DNA of 64,000 nt, from NCBI RefSeq assembly GCF_023213175.1, contig NZ_CP093312.1, forward strand, positions 1,984,001 through 2,048,000. The letters run 5' to 3'. Position numbers and translations under genes: made by a program. Below the pieces are notes generated by a model. That model saw only the letters and a program-made list of their open reading frames with translations. It made no database searches and was not told the origin of the DNA. Source of the DNA: Sulfurovum sp. XGS-02. Lineage in GTDB: Bacteria; Campylobacterota; Campylobacteria; Campylobacterales; Sulfurovaceae. Shown here in pieces: positions 34,581-43,739 of this stretch (positions are counted from its first letter, which is position 1; each line of letters starts with the position of its first letter).

Positions 34581-34744
34581 TACTTACTTCAATACTTTTT
34601 TAGAGTACATACTCAAACTTTTAATTTCCCACTTAACAATATGATATAAAATAATTTGATTGATATTTTGTGCGGTAAGATAGTAGAACCCTATAACATC
34701 TTCACACAAAGAAAGATGCTATAGTCTATGAAAACAGCAGGCTG

Positions 34745-35068
34745 CTATTCAGCCTTTTCTGCTTCAGCCTCTTCTGCTTCAGATTCAGCAGCAGCTTTTT
34801 CAGCCTCGATCTTTGCAGCTCTCTCCTGCTTCGTTGCTTCATCTACTTTCTTGACGACGACCGTCCAGTCCACTTCATTGAACTTAAGAGAGTTCATCAA
34901 GTCGTGTCCTGTTGCCTTGATCACATCTGCAGATTTTTGGATAGAAGTAAAATCCCCTACCTCAAAAAGGAAAATACCTACTTCCCCTACTTTGAGTCCC
35001 TGATCAATAAGTTCGACCATTCTGTCATAGAAATCATCTTTCAAGTGTCTTAAATCGTATCTTTTCAT
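34745..35068 (-). CDS. NuoE-substitute subunit of Campylobacterota complex I
   Basis: A 107-aa protein in the nuoE position. It has none of the four cysteines that bind the 2Fe-2S cluster of true NuoE, so it cannot do the same job. Residues 1-78 form a compact domain (start MKRYDLRHLKDDFYDRM; WTVVVKKVDEATKQ near 68-80), matching in size and place HP1264/Cj1575c. The tail (about 80-107) is almost only Ala, Glu and Lys and is probably a helix. It is the last gene of nuoABCD-E; the weak hairpin after it suggests this half of the cluster may be a separate transcript from the nuoG half. Confidence 0.75.
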   Translation of the reverse strand: MKRYDLRHLKDDFYDRMVELIDQGLKVGEVGIFLFEVGDFTSIQKSADVIKATGHDLMNSLKFNEVDWTVVVKKVDEATKQERAAKIEAEKAAAESEAEEAEAEKAE

Positions 35069-35077
35069 GGTCTCTCC

Positions 35078-36307
35078 TTATCTGTCAACTTCACCGAATA
35101 CGATGTTGGTAGAACCAATGATCGTAACGACGTCTGCTATATATGTACCAACGAGAAGTTCTTGAAGAAGTCCTGTATGGAAGAAACTCGGCGCTCTACA
35201 CTTCAATCTGTAGGCATACGGCTCACCCTCTGACTTGATGTAGAACCCAAGTTCACCTTTTGGTGATTCAGTCGGACTGTAGACTTCACCTTTCGGCGGT
35301 CTCATACCTTGAGTAACCAATACAAAATGCTGCATCAATGCATAGTTTTGTGTCATGATCTCTTCTTTCGGTGCTGAGATATACTGTGGTGAATGCGCCA
35401 TCAATTGAGGCTCAGTCTCAGCATACATAGGAATGAGCTGTCTGATAATTCTTGTCGACTGTCTGATCTCTTCCATATAGAGTCTGTAACGTCCGTAAGA
35501 GTCACATCTTTCACTCACAGGAACATCAAAGTCAAGCTCTGAATAAAGCTCATACGGCTCCTCTTTTCTGATGTCATACTTCACACCGGAACCTCTAAGC
35601 ATAGGACCTGTACATCCCCATGAAAGGGCATCTTCTGCAGAGATGACCCCTACATCTTCCAGACGCATTTTCCAGATACGGTTCTCTGTAAGCAATGCTT
35701 CATAGGTATGCTCTACTTCATAATCTACTTTGTCACAGAATGCTGCGATATTTTCAAGCCAACCTGCAGGCAGGTCTAGTGGAACACCACCAATACGTAC
35801 TGCAGAGTGGGTCAATCTTGCACCACAATAGTCTTCCATTAAATCCATGGCAAATTCACGTTCACGGAATGCATAAAGGAAAACTGACATTGCACCGACA
35901 TCCAAAGCATGTGTTGCAATAAAGAAGAGGTGTGAAATGACACGATTCAGCTCAAGCAACATGGTTCTGATCACTTGTGCTCTTCTTGGTGCCTCTATAC
36001 CGAGAAGTTTTTCAACTGCCAATGCATAGGCATAGTTGTTTGATGTTGAAGCGATATAGTCAAGCCTGTCTGTTGTTGGCAAAAACTCATTATAGGTCAT
36101 GTTCTCTGCCATTTTCTCGATACCTCTGTGAAGGTAACCGATATCCGGATAGGCTTTCACTACCTGCTCACCCTCGAGTTCAAGCACAAGTCTTAACTGA
36201 CCGTGTGCCGAAGGGTGCTGAGGACCAAAGTTGATAACCATAGTATTGTCGTCACGCTCAAAATTGAGGTTCTCAAAAAATGGTGTTAATTTATTTGCTA
36301 CTTGCAT
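35078..36307 (-). CDS. nuoD: Complex I subunit NuoD (49-kDa type)
   Basis: A quinone-site subunit related to hydrogenase large subunits (409 aa). Conserved blocks are [23 protein letters not shown] (about 25-47, with the quinone-binding histidine), [27 protein letters not shown], and the end [19 protein letters not shown]. The nickel-binding cysteines of hydrogenases are absent, as expected. It is separate from nuoC, which is 8 bases upstream. Confidence 0.97.
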   Translation of the reverse strand: MQVANKLTPFFENLNFERDDNTMVINFGPQHPSAHGQLRLVLELEGEQVVKAYPDIGYLHRGIEKMAENMTYNEFLPTTDRLDYIASTSNNYAYALAVEKLLGIEAPRRAQVIRTMLLELNRVISHLFFIATHALDVGAMSVFLYAFREREFAMDLMEDYCGARLTHSAVRIGGVPLDLPAGWLENIAAFCDKVDYEVEHTYEALLTENRIWKMRLEDVGVISAEDALSWGCTGPMLRGSGVKYDIRKEEPYELYSELDFDVPVSERCDSYGRYRLYMEEIRQSTRIIRQLIPMYAETEPQLMAHSPQYISAPKEEIMTQNYALMQHFVLVTQGMRPPKGEVYSPTESPKGELGFYIKSEGEPYAYRLKCRAPSFFHTGLLQELLVGTYIADVVTIIGSTNIVFGEVDR

Positions 36308-36315
36308 CGGCTCCC

Positions 36316-37098
36316 CTATTTTCTTTCGTCTAATTGCTTAGCTGATTTTTTATTATAGTTGACCATGAATGTTTCACTATACTCAACTGCTTGTTCTTTT
36401 TCGCCTTCAGAAATATCTGCACCGAACGGTACTTCATATCCTACCCTTGAGAAACGTTTTGTATCATGTCTGTCTACTTTTGCAGGATCTCTGTTTTCCG
36501 GTCCGATGATATCTCTATACTCTTTCCCGAAGATCTTATCGACTTCATACCATGAAGCGAACTCATCTCCATGCAGAGGATAGGTTTTAAGCAATGGATG
36601 CCCTTCCCAGTCATCAGGCATAATGATACGTTTAAGGTATGGATGATTGTTCACTTTGATACCGAACATGTCATACATTTCACGTTCTGCGAAATTCGCA
36701 GATTTGAAAAGAGGTACAACACTCTCGATCGCTTCACCCTTTTTAATACGGCATACAACCCTTACTCTTTTAGCTTCGTTCACATTAAGAAGCTGATAAA
36801 AAAGTTCAAACTCTCCATCTTTTGCCAGGTAATCTACAGCAGATTGCTCAGAACATTGTGTGTATCCGCATTCTTCTTTCAGTGTTTTGAGTACAGCAAA
36901 GTTATTGGTCGCATCGATATGTACGACAAGCTGTCCGATCTCCATATAGGATTCATTCGATTGATCACCCAATGCTTTCACTACTGCTGCGAAATGCGCA
37001 TCTTCTACTTCACTTCTTGGTACACGTGGTGCTACCCAAAATCTATCTGTATAGTATGCTTTCCCTTGAACGTTGTCTTTTGGTACGTATTTTCTCAT
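36316..37098 (-). CDS. nuoC: Complex I subunit NuoC (30-kDa type)
   Basis: A hydrophilic connecting subunit (260 aa). The family signature is [44 protein letters not shown], split here into two parts around residues 130-170. The N-terminal 60 and C-terminal 80 residues are extensions over the shortest NuoC proteins. It overlaps nuoB by 1 base. Confidence 0.95.
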   Translation of the reverse strand: MRKYVPKDNVQGKAYYTDRFWVAPRVPRSEVEDAHFAAVVKALGDQSNESYMEIGQLVVHIDATNNFAVLKTLKEECGYTQCSEQSAVDYLAKDGEFELFYQLLNVNEAKRVRVVCRIKKGEAIESVVPLFKSANFAEREMYDMFGIKVNNHPYLKRIIMPDDWEGHPLLKTYPLHGDEFASWYEVDKIFGKEYRDIIGPENRDPAKVDRHDTKRFSRVGYEVPFGADISEGEKEQAVEYSETFMVNYNKKSAKQLDERK

Positions 37099-37640
37099 TA
37101 GATCAACCTCGCTCTTTTACCCGTTTGATTTGTCAGGTCTTGTTTTGTGTTTTTCTTCATATCTGCAGACTCTTTACGAATCTTTTTTTGAAGCATCATC
37201 AGTGCATACTGAAGTGTTTCAGGTCTTGGTGCACATCCTGGAAGATAGATATCTACAGGGATGATACGATCCACACCCTGTACTGTTGCATAGGTGTTGA
37301 ACATACCACCGGTATTTGCACATGACCCCATAGAGATCACCCATTTAGGCTCTGTCATTTGGTCATAAAGTCTTCTAGCAAACTCAGAGTGCTTTTTAGA
37401 GAGTGTTCCAGCGAGGATCATCACATCTGCTTGTCTTGGAGAAGCTCTAAAGATCGTTCCCATTCTATCGAAGTCATAACGGGATGCCCCCGATGCCATC
37501 ATTTCGATCGCACAACATGCGAGTCCATATGTGAGCGGCCAAAGTGAGTTTGAACGCCCCCAGTTTACGAGTTTGTCTACCGAAGTCAATGCTATCGGCA
37601 AGCCAGCTGCGCTGGCGTAGTTTACTTGATGCTGTGCCAT
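37098..37640 (-). CDS. nuoB: Complex I subunit NuoB (cluster N2)
   Basis: Carries 4Fe-4S cluster N2, the last before quinone. The 180-aa protein has the adjacent cysteine pair in [11 protein letters not shown] (C41-C42), [11 protein letters not shown] and LPGCAPRPE, giving all four ligands. The tail (about 150-180) is basic and specific to this lineage. It overlaps nuoA by 19 bases. Confidence 0.97.
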   Translation of the reverse strand: MAQHQVNYASAAGLPIALTSVDKLVNWGRSNSLWPLTYGLACCAIEMMASGASRYDFDRMGTIFRASPRQADVMILAGTLSKKHSEFARRLYDQMTEPKWVISMGSCANTGGMFNTYATVQGVDRIIPVDIYLPGCAPRPETLQYALMMLQKKIRKESADMKKNTKQDLTNQTGKRARLI

Positions 37641-38011
37641 TCAAGTGCTCCTTTCTTCCATGCATATACGAAACCAATCGCAAGTAGTAAGATAAATAGT
37701 ATCATCTCAGCAAAACCGAACCAACCGAGTAATTTAAAGTCGATTGCCCAAGGGAACATAAAAATGATCTCTACATCGAACAAGATAAACAAAAGTGCTA
37801 TCAGATAAAACTGTGCAGAAATGGCGTTAGGTTGTTTAGTCACCTCTGGTCCACATTCGTATATACTTAATTTAAGTCTTTCCGTATCAAGTCTTGCAAA
37901 TTTTCTACTAACGAAACGTGCAGCCCATAGCGTCGCTGGGAACGCCACTGCTGTCAACGCAAATAAAACAAATACACCAAAATACGGATGTTCTGTAATT
38001 ACATGAGTCAT
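37622..38011 (-). CDS. nuoA: Complex I subunit NuoA
   Basis: A 129-aa membrane subunit with three helices and the conserved acidic loop YECGPEV[31 protein letters not shown]. The start is set at the ATG at 38011 ([12 protein letters not shown]), with AAAGGG 6 bases upstream; a longer frame to 38068 would add a soluble leader unknown in the family. It is the first gene of the cluster. I could not settle its promoter. Confidence 0.93.
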   Translation of the reverse strand: MTHVITEHPYFGVFVLFALTAVAFPATLWAARFVSRKFARLDTERLKLSIYECGPEVTKQPNAISAQFYLIALLFILFDVEIIFMFPWAIDFKLLGWFGFAEMILFILLLAIGFVYAWKKGALEWHSIK

Positions 38012-38296
38012 GTTAATCCCTTTAATTTCATCAATTCTCTTTGAAACACAGGCGGAGCCCGTTTTCAATTCCTCTCACTGAAGTTCACCTTAGGCTTAAG
38101 TTTTCACTTGCTTTTTCCAGTAGAGAAATTCCTTTAGAATATTAGCTTTATATTATCTAAAAGATGATTAAAAGATTTTGGGAGGGTTTCATCCTTCCTA
38201 TGATTACTGTTTGTTATGTAACGAGATGTAACGATGCATAAAGAAAATAGCGCTACAATATCAAATAAAATTATAATAACTATAAGGAACAAAAAA

Positions 38297-38710
38297 ATGG
38301 CTCTTTTAAAAAACCCTATGAATGTACTCTACTGGATCGCCATGTCAGGCCTGGTTTTCTGGTTTGCCTACTCAAAAGGGTGGATACTTGCCAACTTTGA
38401 ATCCATAGATGCCAAACAGGCGATCTATCTGCTGGAAAATGACGATAATGTGACACTTCTTGATGTAAGAACGATACAGGAGTATAAAAGCGGTCATCTC
38501 AGAGATGCGACACTTATTCCTGTAGATGCACTCAGTCAAAACCTGGGAATGCTCAAGCAAGATAAAGATAAAAAGATCATTGTCTATTGTAGAACAGGAA
38601 GCAGAAGTGTGTCTGCCTCGCGCATATTAGAAGAGCACGGGTTTACCCCACTTAATGTCAAGGGAGGGATCATCCAATTGATCGGTGCAGGAGCTACACT
38701 CGTAAAATAG
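38297..38710 (+). CDS. Membrane-anchored rhodanese-domain protein
   Basis: A 137-aa protein with one N-terminal membrane helix (about residues 9-27) and a single rhodanese domain. The active loop is CRTGSRS with nucleophile C98, and LLDVRTIQEYKSGHL is the usual rhodanese entry. The start is the ATG at 38297 with AAGGA 8 bases before it. It probably binds or moves sulfane sulfur at the membrane, a plausible task in a sulfur oxidiser. The topology would place the domain in the periplasm if the helix is an N-in anchor. Partner genes are not adjacent. Confidence 0.85.
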   Translation: MALLKNPMNVLYWIAMSGLVFWFAYSKGWILANFESIDAKQAIYLLENDDNVTLLDVRTIQEYKSGHLRDATLIPVDALSQNLGMLKQDKDKKIIVYCRTGSRSVSASRILEEHGFTPLNVKGGIIQLIGAGATLVK

Positions 38711-38714
38711 CTGC

Positions 38715-39983
38715 CTATGTACCACACTCTATACAATACTGAATGTGTTTGGGTGTGCGTTTATTACATGCGCTGCACACCCTGTTCAACTCCTCTTTGC
38801 AAAAACCGCAATAGTTTTTACTATAATCCACCCTGTTTTTACAGTGTGGGCACCTGCTTTGATTATAGGCATCAATATAGAGGGTCTTCTCCTTCATCTC
38901 TCTTCTTCGTTTTTCTCTTCGGGAAACACTTCTTTGTATAAAAAAAACAACCAGACCGATACCCACAATACCAAGCAACATCAAAAAATAGTACCCCAAG
39001 AATATAAAGCCGTATTCATATAAAAAAGTAATGATCTTCTCTAAAAACCTTTTTGGAATAATATGAAAGATCAAACGCATCACATCAATACATAGTGGAA
39101 GTAAAGTAATGATGATGATATGAGAACTGATCAAGGTGACAAGTTTATTGGGTACGGATATTTTTCTTGCAGGACTTGTAGAGAACCTATGGGCTAAAAA
39201 AGATAAAAGTAATAAAGGAAAGGTAAATTTTAACAAATAGAGAAATGAAATAAAGGGTTGCCAAAAGGCATAGGAATCATAGGCTTCGTTAAATCTCTCT
39301 CTATTTGTATTGACAAAATCCACATACGCCTGATAGCCTTTATAAGCAGCTACTGATTTGATCTCTTTGATCTGCCTATCAATATTTTTCTCTTTTTCAA
39401 GCAAACTGTAATATTTATCCCTTATCTTCTTATCTCGCTCTTCCTGGGAAGAAGAAATTTTTTCGAAAAGTGCAGTATTGTATCTTTTTTCAATACTATT
39501 GATTTCTGATAACACATTTCGTTTCTCATTTCTTAGATTATGCGTGAGCTCTTTGTTATTTTTAAATGCTTTGGTTTGAGCAAAAACAGCGATTTTTTGA
39601 TACAGCTCGGTACAGAGAGGTGCCATTCTTTTATCCGTATAGGATTGGAACTTTTTACCGCTCTCATATGTTGAATGGGCAGTGATATAAAAAGATGCAT
39701 ACTCTGAAAAAGGAAACCTGTCATAGGTATATCCTCTTGTTGCACTGTTCCAGACACTACGTTTATATTTTGGGTCAAAATGACTCTTACACTGGTAGGG
39801 ATATTTGACACTGACCGCAGGAGACATATCTTTTTCAGAGTCGATCCCCGTTAAGATCGTAATGAACAAAAAGATATCTAAAATGAGGATCAAAAGTATC
39901 GAAAACTTGGAAAAGGGTTCATTGTTGAACGTAAATAACGTTGACTTGGTCTTTGTCATGAATGATCTTAGATAAGAAAACAT
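38715..39983 (-). CDS. Membrane protein with C-terminal zinc ribbons, unknown
   Basis: A 422-aa protein I do not recognise. A helix at about 25-45 is followed by a large, probably periplasmic region (50-240) with two cysteines (C65, C105-area) and a strongly charged coiled coil (about 150-215). Membrane helices follow at about 245-265, 285-305 and 335-360. The end is cytoplasmic and basic, with two zinc ribbons: CPHC...CGFC and CSAC...CIEC. AAGGAG lies 4 bases before the ATG. It is 27 bases after the AAA+ gene on the same strand, so they may act together. The coiled coil plus ribbons suggests a scaffold or sensor; this is a guess. Confidence 0.65.
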   Translation of the reverse strand: MFSYLRSFMTKTKSTLFTFNNEPFSKFSILLILILDIFLFITILTGIDSEKDMSPAVSVKYPYQCKSHFDPKYKRSVWNSATRGYTYDRFPFSEYASFYITAHSTYESGKKFQSYTDKRMAPLCTELYQKIAVFAQTKAFKNNKELTHNLRNEKRNVLSEINSIEKRYNTALFEKISSSQEERDKKIRDKYYSLLEKEKNIDRQIKEIKSVAAYKGYQAYVDFVNTNRERFNEAYDSYAFWQPFISFLYLLKFTFPLLLLSFLAHRFSTSPARKISVPNKLVTLISSHIIIITLLPLCIDVMRLIFHIIPKRFLEKIITFLYEYGFIFLGYYFLMLLGIVGIGLVVFFIQRSVSRREKRRREMKEKTLYIDAYNQSRCPHCKNRVDYSKNYCGFCKEELNRVCSACNKRTPKHIQYCIECGT

Positions 39984-40010
39984 CGTACTCCTTTGTTTGA
40001 AGAGGTAAAA

Positions 40011-41744
40011 TTACACTTTGAATCCCATACTTTTTGTCCCTTCAAAGCTCGAACCGAGTTCTTTCTCGATCTCTTCAAGGAAGTCTTGATTTCCGAACAC
40101 ACTCTCTTCACGCACCGCTACTTTATAGGCTGTGTTTTTGATGATAAGATTGATCTGCCCGCCGGTGAGTTCGTATTTGGAAAGTTCTGCCATATCAAAT
40201 CCCTCCTCATAATCTGCATTTTCAGGAAGCATGAACTGCCAGAGTCTGAGACGCTGTTTTTTCCCCGGCTTCTTAAATTCGATCTTATAGTTGAATCGTC
40301 TCGAAAATGCTTTATCAATATTACCAAGCAAATTGGTCGTAGCGATGAGTATACCTTCAAATTTCTCTATCTGTTCGAGGAAGATATTTTGCATTTGGTT
40401 ATGCATTTTATCTGCCGAACTTCCTGTCCCTTCGCTTCTTGAACTCAAAAACTGGTCTGCTTCATTGAGCAGCAAGATAGGGTCCACTTTTGCTTTTTTG
40501 CTTAATTCTTTAAAATCATCAAATATCCTACGTACGTTCTTTTCGCTCTCCCCTACATACATAGAGAGGATCTTCGAACAGTCAAAGGAGAGTATAGGAC
40601 GTTTGAGTGTTTTTGCCAAACTCATGGCTGTCATTGTTTTCCCTGTTCCTGCGGCACCGTAGAAAATGATACGCGCATCAATACCTTTACGTTTGTCTTT
40701 GATCCCCCACTCTTTGAGCTTCTTGAACACCTCTTTGTCAACCTGTTTAACAACATTATGTAAAGTCTCTCTTGTCTTAGGATGCAACACAACATCATCC
40801 AGGGTGGTTGTAGGTTTTAAGTACTCGAAAAGCTCTTGTTCCTGTACCAGTGCATCCAACTTAAGTTTGGTGACTTTTTTGCTTTTTTTGGGGTGTATAA
40901 TGCGCTGCATCACCTCTTCTTGCAGGTAAAAAGAGCGGCTGACCCCACCGAACATGTTGAGTATCTCTTCATAATCGATGATATCCTCAGAGATCAGTTT
41001 TGCACCATCTTCAAGCAATGCACGGTTCTTTATCTTCTCGTACTCGTCAAAGCTGATGAGTTCTATCAACGTATTCATATCCCTGAATTGTCCTTCTCCT
41101 CCGCTATACTCCTCTTTAAGCAGTGCCAGGAATATCCGCTTCTCTTTTTCATCCAGCTCTTTCTCTTTAAAGAACTCTTCGACAACGATAGGTGTCTCTG
41201 TCATTTTGACACGTTCCTCTATACGCGTTGTCAAAAGTGTCAATTTGTTCTTCAATCGTCCTATACTGAGTGAGTTGTCTGCAAAACCTTGTTTGAATGT
41301 AGCGATCTTATGTAAAAGTGACACCATATCAAACTGATCCTGGAGATACTCAAGATGGTCTGTGTAAGGTTTGACTTCCGGAAGGAATATCTCCAGTGAT
41401 CCCTCTTCGAGCAGACGCAGCAAAGAGATACTTGGTGTCACGGATGTACTGAGCAGTTCCAATGTGGATGCTTCATGTGCTTTGACCTGTCCGAAACTCA
41501 CTTGTATCATCCATCCCAGGTCCAAAAGGTTTTTGATCAATCCCAGTTTTTTCAGATACTCGTACCCTTCTGATGAAAAATTCTCTTGCAGTATCTCCAG
41601 TACAGAGATCTCTTCCAGCCCTGCCACATAACGTTTACAAATATACTGTACCAAAGATGCTTCTTCTTTCGTGCATTTCAAATGTTCAAAGATCAATGTC
41701 TTCTTTACATCTTTTGTCTCAATAAAATCAATAAGGTATTTCAA
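40011..41744 (-). CDS. AAA+ ATPase, classic clade, unknown target
   Basis: A 577-aa protein with a helical N-terminal region of about 310 residues that I cannot assign, then one AAA+ module. Walker A is GAAGTGKT (363-370). The pore-loop-like stretch MYVGESEKN follows. Walker B reads LLLNEAD (425-431), with asparagine in place of the usual aspartate before the catalytic glutamate. An arginine-finger region is at AFSRRFNYKIEF. The module resembles FtsH, Vps4 and p97-type unfoldases, but no protease domain or zinc motif is present. It is monocistronic or paired with the downstream zinc-ribbon membrane protein. A remodelling role is likely; the substrate is unknown. Confidence 0.75.
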   Translation of the reverse strand: MKYLIDFIETKDVKKTLIFEHLKCTKEEASLVQYICKRYVAGLEEISVLEILQENFSSEGYEYLKKLGLIKNLLDLGWMIQVSFGQVKAHEASTLELLSTSVTPSISLLRLLEEGSLEIFLPEVKPYTDHLEYLQDQFDMVSLLHKIATFKQGFADNSLSIGRLKNKLTLLTTRIEERVKMTETPIVVEEFFKEKELDEKEKRIFLALLKEEYSGGEGQFRDMNTLIELISFDEYEKIKNRALLEDGAKLISEDIIDYEEILNMFGGVSRSFYLQEEVMQRIIHPKKSKKVTKLKLDALVQEQELFEYLKPTTTLDDVVLHPKTRETLHNVVKQVDKEVFKKLKEWGIKDKRKGIDARIIFYGAAGTGKTMTAMSLAKTLKRPILSFDCSKILSMYVGESEKNVRRIFDDFKELSKKAKVDPILLLNEADQFLSSRSEGTGSSADKMHNQMQNIFLEQIEKFEGILIATTNLLGNIDKAFSRRFNYKIEFKKPGKKQRLRLWQFMLPENADYEEGFDMAELSKYELTGGQINLIIKNTAYKVAVREESVFGNQDFLEEIEKELGSSFEGTKSMGFKV

Positions 41745-41767
41745 TGCGTGTTCCTCATAGTTAATAA

Positions 41768-41806
41768 TTTGAGTATAACAAATATTTGCTATACTTTGAG
41801 TAATAC
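41768..41806 (+). promoter_or_regulatory. Promoter region of the PTS operon
   Basis: An extended -10 box, TGCTATACT, lies at 41787-41795, 37 bases before the small upstream ORF. TTTGAGTATAAC (41768-41779) and TTTGAGTAATAC (41795-41806) form an imperfect direct repeat on either side of the -10, a plausible repressor or regulator site. Confidence 0.5.
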
Positions 41807-41831
41807 ATTAATGTGCACAAAAGGAGAACAG

Positions 41832-41909
41832 ATGTGTCTTGCCCTGATAACGACTAAAGCACACTCTATAGCCATGGCCGAACCTCTCTGTTCAAAAGAT
41901 ACAAAATAA
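41832..41909 (+). CDS. 25-codon upstream ORF before the HPr-EI gene
   Basis: A short frame (MCLALITTKAHSIAMAEPLC...) with the best ribosome site of the region, AAGGAG 5 bases before its ATG. It ends in TAA at 41907-41909, and the HPr-EI ATG follows after only GCG, in the same frame. HPr-EI itself has no Shine-Dalgarno, so its translation probably depends on ribosomes finishing this ORF. It could be a leader peptide or a real small protein with two cysteines. Stop-codon readthrough would simply extend HPr-EI. Confidence 0.5.
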   Translation: MCLALITTKAHSIAMAEPLCSKDTK

Positions 41910-41912
41910 GCG

Positions 41913-43739
41913 ATGTTCCTGTTTAAAAACCTCTTCTCAAAACCTCTCTCTGTACAACTTACCGTCACCTCGCATAACGGTTTTCACCTCAGACCCGTTG
42001 CACAGTTTGCTTCATTGGCCAAATCATTCTCCTGTCAGCTTACTGCGACCTTTAACAACAAAAGTGTCGACACCAAAAGTGTCAATACCTTACTTTCACT
42101 CTCTTTGGAGAAAGGCGATACCTTCACGTTGGTTGCTCAAGGGAAAAAGGCAGACGAGGCACTTGAAGCACTGCAGCGTCTTTTTGAAACACTGATGCAA
42201 AATGACAAAGAGATCAAACAGAGAGAAAAAGCTGTATACAGTTATGAAGGCTCTGTCATAGAAGGAGAGATCATCTCTGAGGGTATTGCCATTGCCCCTA
42301 CCTACACCTACCGCACAACAGAGGTACAGCATCAAAGTGAGATGGACTTTAGTACCGCACTTTCTAAAAGTATAGAGGAACTGGAAACACTTTATCGCAA
42401 CAAAGAAGAGGATGAAAATGCCGCTATCTACCTTGCACAAAAAGAACTCCTTCTCTCTCTAGGTACAGACTGTCACACTTTGAGGGAACTCGAAGAGAAA
42501 GTCGAAGAGGGATCCAAAAACCTGATAGGTACAAAACTGGATGCGAAAAAAAGTGATTATCAGGATATACTCCAACGTGTCAAAAAACATTTGGGGCTGG
42601 AGATACAAGTCACTTTTCCTGACAGCCCCTTTATACTGCTATGTGAGGACCTGCTCCCCAGCGAAATAGACCATCTGCAGCAGACAAACGTTACAGGAGT
42701 GGTCTTGAAAGAGACTTCTATCCACTCTCATACCGCTATTTTGCTCCGTGCTTCGGGTATCTCTTCTCTTATTGCAGATACGCAGAACCTTAGTGAAGGA
42801 GAGAGTGTCATACTCGATACACACGCCGGTGTGATCGTTCAAGATCCAAGTGCCAATGATCTGCAAAAAGCAAAAGAACATAGGGGAAAAGATCATGTAC
42901 AAAAAGTACGTGCTGCTGAAAAACGTTTTGAACCGGCCATCACACAAAAAGGAAGACCTATCAAAGTGTTTGCCAATGCTGCAGATCCAAATACAGCAAA
43001 AACGGCAAAAGAGGAAGGTGCCGAAGGGATAGGTCTTTTGCGTTCAGAATTTTTATTCAAGGATGTCAAACCCTCTTTAGAGACACAGCAAAAAGCCTAC
43101 AAAGAGATCTTTGAACTCTTTGATGATATCACCGTTCGTACACTGGATGTTGGCGGGGACAAATCCCTGCCCTATATAGAGATACCTGCTGAAGAGAACC
43201 CTTTTTTAGGAGTACGCGGGGTACGTCTATTCCAGACACATCCCGAACTTCTCGAAGAGCAGTTACATGCGATCTTCCTGGCTGCAGGAGATAAACCTAT
43301 CAAGATCATGTTCCCTATGATCAGTTCGGTGGAAGAGTTCACGCAAACAAAATCCTTTGCACAGAACGTAGCCCGAAAATACCAGCTTGATATTTCACAC
43401 CTTCAATTTGGCATCATGATAGAAGTACCCTCAGTACTTTTCTTGCTGGAATCATTCAATGATGTCGTAGATTTCTACTCTATCGGCACCAATGACCTTA
43501 CACAGTATCTTTTTGCCATAGAGAGAACACATCCTCTGCTCAAAGCGGATGAACTCTCACCGGCACTCTTTTCTGCCATTGAGACCATTCTTCATACCGC
43601 AACCAAACCGGTAAGTATCTGTGGTGAGCTGGCGGCAAATAAAGATGCCATACCTCAGCTTTTAAACCTGGGGATGGAGACGCTCAGTGTTTCCCCCAAA
43701 AGTATCGCGCAAACAAAAGAGGAGATAAGAGATGTTTAA
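41913..43739 (+). CDS. PTS phosphocarrier HPr-Enzyme I fusion
   Basis: A 608-aa fusion of the two general PTS proteins. HPr is at about 12-95 with the phospho-histidine in HNGFHLRPVAQ (H25) and the SVNTLLSLSL helix. Enzyme I follows from about 110 (GEIISEGIAIAPTYTY), with its phospho-histidine in SIHSHTAILLRASG (H273), the PEP-binding blocks GLLRSEFLF and DVGGDKSLPY, and the active cysteine in SICGELAAN. It takes phosphate from PEP and passes it to EIIA. EI is about 60 residues shorter than the E. coli protein, mainly in the N-terminal helical part. It overlaps nagE by 8 bases. EIIA is made from a separate gene at 47907. Confidence 0.94.
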   Translation: MFLFKNLFSKPLSVQLTVTSHNGFHLRPVAQFASLAKSFSCQLTATFNNKSVDTKSVNTLLSLSLEKGDTFTLVAQGKKADEALEALQRLFETLMQNDKEIKQREKAVYSYEGSVIEGEIISEGIAIAPTYTYRTTEVQHQSEMDFSTALSKSIEELETLYRNKEEDENAAIYLAQKELLLSLGTDCHTLRELEEKVEEGSKNLIGTKLDAKKSDYQDILQRVKKHLGLEIQVTFPDSPFILLCEDLLPSEIDHLQQTNVTGVVLKETSIHSHTAILLRASGISSLIADTQNLSEGESVILDTHAGVIVQDPSANDLQKAKEHRGKDHVQKVRAAEKRFEPAITQKGRPIKVFANAADPNTAKTAKEEGAEGIGLLRSEFLFKDVKPSLETQQKAYKEIFELFDDITVRTLDVGGDKSLPYIEIPAEENPFLGVRGVRLFQTHPELLEEQLHAIFLAAGDKPIKIMFPMISSVEEFTQTKSFAQNVARKYQLDISHLQFGIMIEVPSVLFLLESFNDVVDFYSIGTNDLTQYLFAIERTHPLLKADELSPALFSAIETILHTATKPVSICGELAANKDAIPQLLNLGMETLSVSPKSIAQTKEEIRDV

